The translations under genes were made by a program, and so were the position numbers. From contig NZ_AP024355.1 in NCBI RefSeq assembly GCF_019704135.1, positions 3,218,001 to 3,282,000 of the forward strand: DNA of 64,000 nt, in the 5' to 3' direction. A model generated the notes under the pieces. It saw nothing but the letters and a program-made list of their open reading frames with translations. It had not been told where the DNA came from and did no database searches. Numbering within the stretch: the first letter of the stretch is position 1; each line of letters begins with the position of its first letter. Below are positions 26,096 through 35,785 of the stretch, piece after piece. The stretch comes from Desulfuromonas versatilis. Its GTDB lineage: Bacteria > Desulfobacterota > Desulfuromonadia > Desulfuromonadales > NIT-T3.

Positions 26096-28960
26096 TTAAT
26101 TTCTGCCTTCTGCCTGCATAGCTAGCCGATAAAGCACTTCCTCAATATTAGTGTAGCCGTTGCCGTCATCATCACCATTTGGATCATATGGGATAAACGA
26201 ATCAAAACTTCTACTCGTCGGATAATTGTACTCCGCAGGCCACCCGCCTGCCTCGGACACGGAGTACTTAAACCCTCCCACTTCTCGCTCAACTTCGTTT
26301 ATCAGCCTAACTTCAGCTGAGTCCCTCTCTGCGGGCCGAGCTCCAACGTTTTTCAGAACATATGCCTTGACTTGGCTCGCCGCGATTAGTTTCGTATCGT
26401 CTTTAATGGGGGGACTGTTTACAACAGACCCACCGTCATAATCGGTAAATGTCGCAGGGATAACACCACTTCCGCTCGTCACGTTATCACTTACGTAAAC
26501 CTGATGCTTGCCACTGGAAATATCCATCGTCCAAATACTCGGCGAATTTTGATTCCTATTTCCAGTAACAAAATGATTTCCGACGACAGTGGCCTTTACC
26601 GGGCCGTTGTTTACTCCTAGCTCAACAAAACCCCATTCACTATAATATCCAAGGTTATTTGCAATCATAACATTGCAATCTCTACTAACCATCGGAAAAC
26701 GTTCGACACTGTTGGCATAGAGATTCTTAATAACGCTAACCTTATCTACAATATTTGCACCAAGGCTATAGTTATTAAGAGAAGTACCTGCACCGATGGC
26801 CGTCCCCTTACCACTGCCTCCAATTCCTTCGGCAATTATATTGTTGCTCAAAGTAACATTATAAATGGGCTTATCGTTTGTCCAAATGGATGCAACTTCA
26901 TCTGACGCCCACATAAAAGTACAATGGTCGATTACAACATTATAAGACCCAGATATTACACGGAGAGAGTGGGAAGCCCCATCGGCAATCCCATTCCTGG
27001 ACCGGACATGCTGAATAAGAACATCGTGGGACTGGACCGTAACCCTGGCTCCAGTCACTTGGACACCGGGAAATGGTGCAGTTTGACCCGCAATAGTGAT
27101 AAAGGGGTTGCGAATTTCCAGATCACTATGAAGAGCGATCCTGCCCCCCACCTCAAAGACGACAATGCGTGGGCCTGAAGCTTCGATTGCCGCGCGCAGC
27201 GAACCGGCGCCACTGTCGTTCAAGTTTGTCACTTTGATGATTTTACCACCCCGTCCCGCAGGGCTTTCCGTCCCAAAACCTTCCGCTCCCGGGAATGCCT
27301 TCAATGGGCCGGATATAACTGGAGGGTTGGTAGGTGTCGAAGGAGTTCCGGCCACATCATCATCCTTAATGGTAACCACCGCAGAAGTTGTGGCACCGAG
27401 GGTTGCACCACCGGTGGGGTTTTGCAAAAGGACCGTGAAGGTTTCGTCACCTTCGTAGGTGCTGTCGTTGTTGATGGTGATCGGCAGCACCTTGCTGGTT
27501 TCGCCGTCGGCAAAATTCACCACGGTCCAAAGGAAGGTCCCGTAGTCGTTCGACCAGTCGGCGGTGCCGTAGCCATCGAAGGTCATGGTCCGCCACTCCA
27601 CGGTGGCTGCGCCGCTACTGCCGCCAACGCGGTTGATGGTAATGTTTACCTTACCGGCGTTTTCGTTCACCGAATAGGCCGCAGCGTTGAAAGCCAGGGC
27701 CCCGGGGCCGGTCGGTGTCGGAGTCGGAGCGGGGGCCGGAGCGCTTGCCGTATCATCGTCCTTGATCGTCACCAGGGTGCTGGTTTTGGTACCCAGAGTG
27801 GCGCCACCGGCAGGAGCTTCCAACAGGACCGTGAAGGTTTCATCCCCTTCCACAGTGGAATCCTGGTTGATCGTGACACTGATCACCTTACTTTTTTCCC
27901 CGGCCGCGAAGCTCAGGGTCTGGGAGGGATAAACCGTGCCGTAGTCACTGGCCCAGTCGGCAGTCCCGTGCCCGTCGAAGGTCAGGGTTCGCCACTGAAC
28001 GGATACCGCGCCGTCACTGCCGCCGGTCCGATTGACGGTGAGGTCGATTTTTCCGGCGCCTTCGTTGACCGAGGAATTGGCCGCGCTGAATTCCAGGGAT
28101 CCGGGTCCGGTGGGAGTGGGAGTGGGAGTGGGAGTGGGAGCCGGAGTGCTCGCCACATCATCGTCCTTGATCGTCACGAGGGCCTTGGCCTTGGCCCCCA
28201 GGGTGGCGCCACCGGCAGGAGTCTCCAACAGAACGGTAAAGGTTTCATCCCCTTCGACCGCGGTATCCTGGTTGATGGTGACGCTTATGGTTTTGCTCTT
28301 TTCGCCAGCCGCAAAGCTGAGGGTCTGCGAGGGATACACCGTGCCAAAGTCGCTTGCCCAGTCGGCGGTGCCGTTGCCGTCGAAGGTCAGGGTCCGCCAC
28401 TGAACCGAGACGGCTCCATCACTGCCGCCGGTCCGGTTGACGGTGAGGTTGATTTTGCCGGACCCCTCGTTAACCGAGTAGGTCGCTGCCGAAAATTCAA
28501 TGGCCCCGGGCGCAGCCGTCGCCGGGGGAGTGACCACCGGCGGGGCAATCTGCACGGTAAATGAGACGGGGACCGAAACTGTCGAATTGCCGGCGGCATC
28601 AAACGCCTTGGCAGTCAGTTGGCGCTGGCCATTGAGCGCCTCGGTAATCTGCAGGCTGGCCGAATAGGGATTGCTGGTGTCGGTTCCAATCAGCTTGCTG
28701 CCGTCATAGAACTCAACTTTGGATACCCCGATGTTATCCTGGGCCACCGCAGCGACGGCCAAGGTCTGTGCGGTGGTCACCACGGCACCCGAACCCGGGT
28801 TGCTGATGGCCACCGTGGGCGCGGTGGTGTCGGCAGTCTTTTCCCAGGGGAAGACCCACCAGCGAGCCGCCTGGGCCTGGGGAACGGAAACGCCCAACAG
28901 GCAAAAAACCATTAGAAGGTTGAAAATAAATTGTAGGCTATATCGTCGTCTTCTGTTCAT
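26096..28960 (-). CDS. Large secreted protein: Ig-like, three Calx-beta domains and pectate-lyase-like beta-helix (paralogue 3)
   Basis: The start is set at the ATG 28960 (MNRRRRYSLQFIFNLLMVFC, signal peptide to AQA), preceded by AAAGGAGAG; the open frame upstream is riboswitch leader. The 954-residue protein has an Ig-like domain (TAPTVAISNPGSGAVVTTAQ). Three Calx-beta domains (YSVNEGSGKINLTVNRTGGS, VEGDETFTVLLE, TIKDDD) follow, joined by Thr-Pro linkers. The C-terminal half is the same beta-helix module as the lipoprotein at 24449, ending in the Ca-binding DPNGDDDGNGYTNIEEVLY. It probably acts outside the cell on polysaccharide. Expression appears to be under sigma-54 and a c-di-GMP riboswitch. 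Confidence 0.88.
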   Translation of the reverse strand: MNRRRRYSLQFIFNLLMVFCLLGVSVPQAQAARWWVFPWEKTADTTAPTVAISNPGSGAVVTTAQTLAVAAVAQDNIGVSKVEFYDGSKLIGTDTSNPYSASLQITEALNGQRQLTAKAFDAAGNSTVSVPVSFTVQIAPPVVTPPATAAPGAIEFSAATYSVNEGSGKINLTVNRTGGSDGAVSVQWRTLTFDGNGTADWASDFGTVYPSQTLSFAAGEKSKTISVTINQDTAVEGDETFTVLLETPAGGATLGAKAKALVTIKDDDVASTPAPTPTPTPTPTGPGSLEFSAANSSVNEGAGKIDLTVNRTGGSDGAVSVQWRTLTFDGHGTADWASDYGTVYPSQTLSFAAGEKSKVISVTINQDSTVEGDETFTVLLEAPAGGATLGTKTSTLVTIKDDDTASAPAPAPTPTPTGPGALAFNAAAYSVNENAGKVNITINRVGGSSGAATVEWRTMTFDGYGTADWSNDYGTFLWTVVNFADGETSKVLPITINNDSTYEGDETFTVLLQNPTGGATLGATTSAVVTIKDDDVAGTPSTPTNPPVISGPLKAFPGAEGFGTESPAGRGGKIIKVTNLNDSGAGSLRAAIEASGPRIVVFEVGGRIALHSDLEIRNPFITIAGQTAPFPGVQVTGARVTVQSHDVLIQHVRSRNGIADGASHSLRVISGSYNVVIDHCTFMWASDEVASIWTNDKPIYNVTLSNNIIAEGIGGSGKGTAIGAGTSLNNYSLGANIVDKVSVIKNLYANSVERFPMVSRDCNVMIANNLGYYSEWGFVELGVNNGPVKATVVGNHFVTGNRNQNSPSIWTMDISSGKHQVYVSDNVTSGSGVIPATFTDYDGGSVVNSPPIKDDTKLIAASQVKAYVLKNVGARPAERDSAEVRLINEVEREVGGFKYSVSEAGGWPAEYNYPTSRSFDSFIPYDPNGDDDGNGYTNIEEVLYRLAMQAEGRN
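26131..27299 (-). repeat. Long direct repeat, copy 2 (1,169 bp)
   Basis: Partner of 24484-25652, with five single-base differences. Here it encodes the C-terminal beta-helix module of the Calx-beta protein. At protein level the differences include one F/Y, one I/V and one R/H change; the others are silent. Confidence 0.95.
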
Positions 28961-29046
28961 TTCTAAACTTCTCTCCTTTGGGGTGATGGACGCATCCTGG
29001 TCCTCCCCGGGTTTTGGACCCCTCCTAGGAAACCCTTCTTTGCGCG

Positions 29047-29172
29047 AAAAAAAACGCTTTATCCCTGGTGATCCAAAGAAAAGCGCTGGAGCCCTTCTCT
29101 TCGGCAGCCCGGCAGTCCGTTTCCGGATCCGCGGCTTTGCGCCACCAGATCGCTCTGGCTTAGCCTTTTTCG
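29047..29172 (-). promoter_or_regulatory. Cyclic di-GMP-I (GEMM) riboswitch with terminator expression platform
   Basis: On the minus strand the aptamer (29172 to about 29098) reads AAGGCTAAG, then the P2 hairpin CCAGA-GCGA-TCTGG with a GNRA loop, then GGCGCAAAGCC, then the second arm with CCGGAAACGG, ending GCCGGGCTGCCGA. This is the GEMM-I order. The base equivalent to Vc2 G20 (29165) is G, as in c-di-GMP-binding members. Downstream, CGCTTT/AAAGCG plus further pairs form a terminator stem followed by T8 (29054-29047), about 87 nt before the start codon of the Calx-beta/beta-helix gene. Ligand control of read-through is therefore likely; whether it acts as an on or off switch is not clear. 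Confidence 0.88.
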
Positions 29173-29625
29173 GAGGAGATCTTCTGTTTATCGATTTTTG
29201 TTTTACTTCAGCGTTTGTACCAGCCTGGCCAGCTATCCGCCTCATTTGCACCGACCATGCCAACCCATAAGATGCTGTTTTTTGGTCCATTTCTCCTTGC
29301 CTCCTCAAATTAAACCGGGCCAAGGCCATAAACTTGAAACCTCGGCAACCACTGCTTCATTAAGCATCGGAAGGAGCCGCCACTGATTGTTTTCGACCTT
29401 TTAGTCGGACTGAAGACCCTCCCGATTAATGAAGAACATGATCGACCGAGTCTCCAGGGCTCCGTTCCCAGGCCTTTGCCTATTTGCGACAGTTGCCCCG
29501 CCGGATGGATTTTCCTTCGGGGAGACACTCCTTTGTTTCCCATAATTGGCAGGAGTCGACCGCCTTAACGCGAATAGACACTCAACTGCAGACAATACTT
29601 GGCTGAAGGCGCCGTCCTTACCTGG
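29173..29625 (-). other. Long transcribed leader upstream of riboswitch, no convincing gene
   Basis: About 450 nt between the sigma-54-like site and the riboswitch. A short open frame from ATG 29290 with AAGGAG exists, but it runs through the riboswitch and matches nothing, so I do not call it. The part at about 29450-29560 is GC-rich with several possible short stems (for example GGAG-TGT-CTCC) and may be another structured RNA element; I could not identify it. Confidence 0.45.
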
Positions 29626-29641
29626 AGCAACAGCCATGCCC
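29626..29641 (-). promoter_or_regulatory. Sigma-54-type promoter for the Calx-beta/beta-helix gene
   Basis: The minus strand reads GGGCATG-GCTG-TTGCT, two mismatches from TGGCACG-N4-TTGCW with correct spacing. It is nearly the same string as the site at 25921-25937 (shared GGCATG and CTGTTGCT). Transcription would begin near 29614, giving a leader of about 650 nt that contains the riboswitch. Confidence 0.55.
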
Positions 29642-30208
29642 GAATGATTTTTTATGCAATTTCTTACATTTGCGGCCATTCAGCGGGGGATTGGGAGGCC
29701 TAAGGAATTGGGGGTTTGGTGCAAAGGTGTCCCCCGATGGCGACACCTCAAGCCTCAACTCCCTCACGGGAAATAATCCTTGAATGAAGTACCTTCACCT
29801 GGACGCATTCCGCTATAGAGCCTCCCCACTCTCTAACCTCCTGATTAATCGAAAAAACCGATGGAGTTGGGCGCATGCTCAGAGCCGAGGGGCGAGGTTT
29901 TTTATTCGCCCGGAAAAGCTCGTCGCCAAGCAGCGACAGAGACCGTCCGCCCAGATGCGCAACACCGGGCTGGATTTCAATATGTTAATGGGAAGAAAAA
30001 CAGAGACTTACGAGGGCTCTGCCAGTGTTAACCCGAAAAATTTTTTAAGTTTCCATCACCTTTGCCCCTGTGGGGGGCTTGATCTTTAGACCCTTCAATT
30101 TAAAATAAATTAACAACTATCATTTCCGCTCCGACAGTCCTGGCGCAATCCATTTCCCCCCGGACCCTTCCCTCAGGGGCCACTCACAGGTTTGGAGGCA
30201 GGTTCAAG
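29642..30208. other. Intergenic divergent region
   Basis: About 570 bp between the sigma-54-like site (leftward) and the PHP gene (rightward). No open frame with family features was found. The last 100 bp are AT-rich and may carry the promoter of the PHP/ATP-grasp pair; I see no site good enough to name. Confidence 0.4.
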
Positions 30209-30931
30209 ATGGTAAATACCGGTGACGGTACGTTTATTCATTTTTCCCTCATCGAGCCGGCCTGGCTGCGCAGGGAAATGCACCTGCACACCAACTACAC
30301 CGACGGCAAGCCGAGCATCGCCCAGGTTATCCAGAGGGCCGAAAAACTTGGCCTGGCGGAAATTGCCTTCACCGAGCATGTCAGGGCCGACTCCGAGTGG
30401 TTTCCGGGTTTTGCGCAGGAGGTCCGGAGTCTGGCCGCCTCCTCCCCGGTACGCGTGCTGGTTGGCGCTGAAGTGCGCATCAAGGATTTTCAGGGGACCT
30501 TGGACATTTCTCCGGAAATCCGCCGGCATTGCGACATCGTCCTGGCCAGCGTTCACCGCTTCCCCGGCCGACAGGGAGAACGTCTCGAGTTCCAGGAAAT
30601 CGAGCGGGACAGGTTCGCCGAGATCGAGTACCGCCTGGCCCTGGGATTTCTGAAAAACGGTGGCGCCAACGTTCTTGCCCATCCGGGTGGGATGTCGTTG
30701 CGCCGCCTGGAGCATTTCCCCGAGGATTATTTCGCCAGCCTCATGGAAGAGGCGGCCAGGGCCGCTGTGGCCATGGAAATCAACAGTTCGTATCACCACC
30801 AGGTTTTCGATCAGTATCTAGCCCAATTGAAAAAACACGACCCCCTGGTATCAGTCGGGTCGGACGTCCATGAACTGGAGCGGCTTGGCGAATGCTCAGT
30901 ACGGCTGAAGGAGATCCTATGGAAAGCTTGA
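30209..30931 (+). CDS. PHP-domain metal-dependent phosphoesterase
   Basis: A 240-residue PHP (polymerase and histidinol phosphatase) domain protein. The metal ligands are all present: HLHTNYTDG near residue 26, AFTEH, GAEVRI, ASVHRFPG, VLAHPGG, INSSYH and SVGSDVHELERLG. PHP enzymes hydrolyse phosphate esters in the cytoplasm (histidinol phosphate and other substrates). The substrate here is unknown. GGAGGCAGG precedes the ATG. It overlaps the ATP-grasp gene by 13 bp, so the two products likely work together. It is not in a histidine operon, so histidinol phosphatase is less likely. Confidence 0.87.
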   Translation: MVNTGDGTFIHFSLIEPAWLRREMHLHTNYTDGKPSIAQVIQRAEKLGLAEIAFTEHVRADSEWFPGFAQEVRSLAASSPVRVLVGAEVRIKDFQGTLDISPEIRRHCDIVLASVHRFPGRQGERLEFQEIERDRFAEIEYRLALGFLKNGGANVLAHPGGMSLRRLEHFPEDYFASLMEEAARAAVAMEINSSYHHQVFDQYLAQLKKHDPLVSVGSDVHELERLGECSVRLKEILWKA

Positions 30932-31962
30932 ACGTTCTCGTCACCGGGGCCGGCGCCTTGGTCGGGCAGGGGGTCCTGCGGAGCCTGCGGATGGCCTCGA
31001 GGCCCCTGCGCCTGGTCACCGCGGACCCCGACCACCGGGCGGCGGGCCACTGGCTGGGCCACTGTGCCTACACGATCCCCATGGCCACCGACCCCGCTTT
31101 CCTGCCCCGGGTCGAGGAGATCATTCAACGGGAACGGATCTCGATTCTTTTCATCGGCACCGACGTGGAATTGATCCTGCTTAGCCGCGAGCGCGAAAAT
31201 CTGGAACGCAAGTTCGGCGTCCGGATCGCCGTGTCGCCCTTGCGGGTCATTCAAATCGCCGACGACAAGTGGCTGACCGCCAAGTTTTTCGAAGAGGAAG
31301 GCTTCCCCTTTGTCCGCTCGGCCCTGTCCGACGACCGGCAGGGGATCCAAAGGCTCATCGACACCGTCGGGTTTCCGATCCTGGTCAAGCCCAGGATCGG
31401 GGCCCGCTCGGTCGGCGTACAGATTGCCAAGGACCGCGAGACCCTGGAGGATATGTGCCTGAGCCGCAGTGACCTGGTGGCGCAGGAGTTGTTAAGCGAA
31501 AACCAGGGTGAATTCACTTCCGGCTGCCTCGTAGCCAAGGGACGCTGCCGGGCGGTGGTGGTTTTGAAAAGAGACCTCAAGGACGGCAACACCTACCGGG
31601 CCTACGCCGACACCACCGGAAGGTTCGACAGGCGCATCGCCGCCATGGCCGAACGGCTCGGCGTCGAAGGACCGGCAAATTTCCAGTTCCGCATCCGCGA
31701 TGGCGAGCCGGTGGTTTTCGAGATCAACGCCCGCTTCAGCGGGACCACCCCGTTGCGGTGTTTTTTCGGGTTCAACGAGGTGGAAGCCTGGCTGAACCAC
31801 CTCGCCGACGGGGCCCCGATCCCGGAGGCCCAAATTCGCAACGGCGTTGTCTTCCGGACCTGGTCGGACATTTTCGTAGCCCCGGAACAGTTGGAAGAGC
31901 TCCAGAACAGCGGCCGGTTGGAAACCCCCACCTGCCGCTCCCATCCCTTCGTCAACGACTAG
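30919..31962 (+). CDS. ATP-grasp enzyme (carbamoyl-phosphate-synthase-like)
   Basis: Start at the ATG for MESLNVLVTGAGALVGQGVL (30919) with AAGGAG upstream; it overlaps the PHP gene end. The 347-residue protein has an N-terminal Rossmann-like pre-ATP-grasp domain. The ATP-grasp core follows, with DDKWLTAKFFEEEGFPFVRS, GFPILVKPRIGARSVGVQIA, AQELLSENQGEFTSGC and the Mg-binding VVFEINARFSGTTPLRCFFG. Such proteins ligate a carboxylate to an amine or thiol at the cost of ATP. Substrates cannot be told from the sequence. The strict pairing with a PHP enzyme is notable. Confidence 0.87.
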   Translation: MESLNVLVTGAGALVGQGVLRSLRMASRPLRLVTADPDHRAAGHWLGHCAYTIPMATDPAFLPRVEEIIQRERISILFIGTDVELILLSRERENLERKFGVRIAVSPLRVIQIADDKWLTAKFFEEEGFPFVRSALSDDRQGIQRLIDTVGFPILVKPRIGARSVGVQIAKDRETLEDMCLSRSDLVAQELLSENQGEFTSGCLVAKGRCRAVVVLKRDLKDGNTYRAYADTTGRFDRRIAAMAERLGVEGPANFQFRIRDGEPVVFEINARFSGTTPLRCFFGFNEVEAWLNHLADGAPIPEAQIRNGVVFRTWSDIFVAPEQLEELQNSGRLETPTCRSHPFVND

Positions 31963-32039
31963 TGCACTGTGCGGTTGGTCCTTACTTTTAACCACCCGGG
32001 AAACTAGAGATTAACCCCATTTTTCATTGCTTTCCCCAA

Positions 32040-32057
32040 GACGCACCGGAGTGCGTC
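32040..32057. terminator. Hairpin after the ATP-grasp gene (possible terminator, no T-tract)
   Basis: GACGCAC and GTGCGTC form a perfect 7-bp stem with a CGGA loop, 78 bp after the stop. There is no T run on the plus strand, so it may not terminate alone. Confidence 0.35.
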
Positions 32058-32100
32058 TCCCCGGGAGGGGCCGGCCGCGGATTTCTTTTGGATTTTTGCT

Positions 32101-32129
32101 TTGCATTTTTCCACAACGGCGTTTAATAT
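32101..32129 (+). promoter_or_regulatory. Candidate sigma-70 promoter of the frdCAB operon
   Basis: TTGCAT, a 17-bp spacer and TAATAT lie upstream of the operon. The match is moderate; the spacing is ideal. The expected start near 32136 leaves a leader of about 225 nt. Confidence 0.4.
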
Positions 32130-32143
32130 GCGGAGATCAAACG

Positions 32144-32156
32144 GTATACAGTATAC
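32144..32156. promoter_or_regulatory. Doubled GTATAC palindrome (possible operator) upstream of frdC
   Basis: GTATAC-A-GTATAC is a self-complementary double site just after the predicted transcription start, a position suited to repression. It resembles GntR-type half-sites, but the regulator is not known. Confidence 0.4.
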
Positions 32157-32249
32157 AAAATAAACCGTTTTGGTCAGAGCTGCGGTGTTGTGTCCCCGAC
32201 CTTTCGGGGCTGTCGAATCATTCGACCTTTTGCCAAAGGAGAGAGAGCG

Positions 32250-32327
32250 ATGCGGACAGAGAGCAGCTGGCGGGATCCACCTGGGACGGTTGTCTTTTGT
32301 TTTGAAGTTGCAGTCCAGGGCTCTTAA
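32250..32327 (+). CDS. Possible 25-residue leader peptide upstream of frdC
   Basis: The ATG at 32250 has a strong AAAGGAGAG ribosome-binding site and a 25-codon frame (MRTESSWRDPPGTVVFCFEV..., stop TAA at 32325-32327) that ends 35 bp before the frdC start. No known leader is recognised. A hairpin CCCCGA-CCTT-TCGGGG lies just upstream at 32194-32209. Confidence 0.25.
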   Translation: MRTESSWRDPPGTVVFCFEVAVQGS

Positions 32328-32362
32328 GAAAGAGCCGTTGAACCATTCCAACACAAGGGGAT

Positions 32363-33037
32363 ATGCAGATGACACAAAGTTCAGTGGGCAGAAAGATTCT
32401 GATGGCGGTCACCGGGCTGGTATTGCTCGGCTTCGTCATCGTCCACCTGCTCGGCAACACCTCGGTGTTCGTCGGGCCCGACGGGATCAACGCCTATGCC
32501 GAGAAGCTCCACAGCCTGGGGCCGGTGGTCTACATCTTCCGGCTGGTGATGCTGGCGGCCTTCGCCATCCACATCATCTACGGCATCCAGCTCACCCTGG
32601 AGAACCGTGCGGCGAGCCCCGCCAAGTACGCCATCCAGAAGCGTCAGCGCGCCACCTTCGCCTCGAGCACCATGATCGTCTCGGGGCTGGTGCTGTTGGC
32701 CTTCGTGATCTACCACCTGCTGCACTTCACCGTGCAGGTGACCGACCCGGCGATCAGCGCCAAGGCCAACCTCGATGCGCTGGGGCGCCCGGATGTGTAC
32801 CTGATGGTGGTCAAGGGCTTTCAGAAAATCTTCGTCAGCCTGATCTACGTGGTCTCGATGGTCTTTTTGTTCCTGCATCTGTCCCACGGGGCGCAGAGCT
32901 TTGTGCAGACCTTCGGGCTGACCAACGCCAACACCCTGCCTGCGGTCAACGTCGGCGGCAAGGCGCTCTCGGCGATTTTGCTTCTGGGCTACATCGCCAT
33001 TCCGCTTCTCATCGTTATCGGCTTCGTCAAAATTTAG
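32363..33037 (+). CDS. frdC: Fumarate reductase/succinate dehydrogenase cytochrome b subunit (b558 family)
   Basis: A 224-residue membrane protein with five hydrophobic helices: MAVTGLVLLGFVIVHLLGN, VYIFRLVMLAAFAIHIIYGI, TMIVSGLVLLAFVIYHLLHF, SLIYVVSMVFLFLHLSHGAQ and SAILLLGYIAIPLLIVIGF. His residues in the helices (VHLLGN, IHIIYG, YHLLHF, LHLSHG) are the expected ligands of the two haems of the b558 SdhC/FrdC type. It anchors the catalytic subunits to the inner membrane and passes electrons to or from menaquinone. An AAGGGG ribosome-binding site is present; an ATG six bases further on is an alternative start. First gene of frdCAB. Confidence 0.95.
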   Translation: MQMTQSSVGRKILMAVTGLVLLGFVIVHLLGNTSVFVGPDGINAYAEKLHSLGPVVYIFRLVMLAAFAIHIIYGIQLTLENRAASPAKYAIQKRQRATFASSTMIVSGLVLLAFVIYHLLHFTVQVTDPAISAKANLDALGRPDVYLMVVKGFQKIFVSLIYVVSMVFLFLHLSHGAQSFVQTFGLTNANTLPAVNVGGKALSAILLLGYIAIPLLIVIGFVKI

Positions 33038-33048
33038 GGGGTTGAACC

Positions 33049-34961
<1,913 letters not shown>

Positions 34962-34962
<1 letters not shown>

Positions 34963-35714
34963 TGAATCTGACACTGCATGTATGGCGTCAGAAGGACGCC
35001 AACGACAAGGGCCGGCTCGAGGTGTACCAGGCCAAGAACGTCAGCGCCGACAGCTCGTTTCTGGAGATGCTCGACGAGGTCAACGAAGAGCTGATCAAAG
35101 AGGGCAAGGACCCCATCGCCTTCGACCACGACTGCCGCGAGGGGATCTGCGGGATGTGCTCGCAGGTGATCAACGGCCGCGCCCACGGCCCGCAGGAGAA
35201 GACCACGGTGTGCCAGCTGCACATGCGCCAGTTCAAGGACGGCGACGACGTGTTCATCGAGCCCTGGCGGGCGCGGGCTTTCCCGATCATCAAGGACCTG
35301 GTGGTCGACCGCGCCGCGCTGGACAAGATCATCCAGGCCGGCGGCTACACCTCGGCCAAGACCGGCGGGGTTCCCGACGGCAACGCGCTGCTGATCCCCA
35401 AGGGGGACGCCGACTACGCCATGGACGCCGCCGAGTGCATCGGCTGCGGGGCGTGCGTGGCGGGCTGCCCGAACAGCTCGGCGATGCTCTTCACCAGCGC
35501 CAAGGTCGCGCAGCTGGCGATCCAGCCCCAGGGCAAGCCCGAGGCGGCGCGGCGGGTGCGTTCGATGACCGAAGAGGCCAAGGCCTGCGGTATGGGCAAC
35601 TGCACCAACCACTACGAGTGCCAGGCGAGCTGCCCGAAGGACATCAACGTCAAGTTCATCGCCAAGCTCAACCGCGAGTACCTCAAGGCGATGCTGCCGG
35701 GCAACAACAAGTAA
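34962..35714 (+). CDS. frdB: Fumarate reductase/succinate dehydrogenase iron-sulfur subunit
   Basis: A 250-residue protein with the three expected cluster motifs: [2Fe-2S] [19 protein letters not shown], [4Fe-4S] [17 protein letters not shown], and [3Fe-4S] [20 protein letters not shown]. It carries electrons between the flavoprotein and the haem b subunit. Last gene of frdCAB, followed by a strong terminator. Confidence 0.96.
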
Positions 35715-35741
35715 GCTCAGCTGTCATACCCTGAAACAGTC

Positions 35742-35774
35742 GGGGCGGGCCCAATGGCCCGCCCCATTTTTTTT
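35742..35774 (+). terminator. Strong intrinsic terminator of frdCAB
   Basis: A perfect 10-bp stem GGGGCGGGCC/GGCCCGCCCC with a CAAT loop, followed by A and eight T, 27 bp after the frdB stop. Confidence 0.95.
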
Positions 35775-35785
35775 CGCCGGCAGGC

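Noticed and set aside
28961-29329. Longer N-terminus (123 extra residues) for the Calx-beta/beta-helix protein
   Set aside because: The extension is basic and unmatched, runs through the GEMM riboswitch and terminator, and hides a good signal peptide that starts at 28960.
29784-30089. 101-residue plus-strand open frame in the region before the PHP gene
   Set aside because: No ribosome-binding site, motif or family pattern; probably non-coding.
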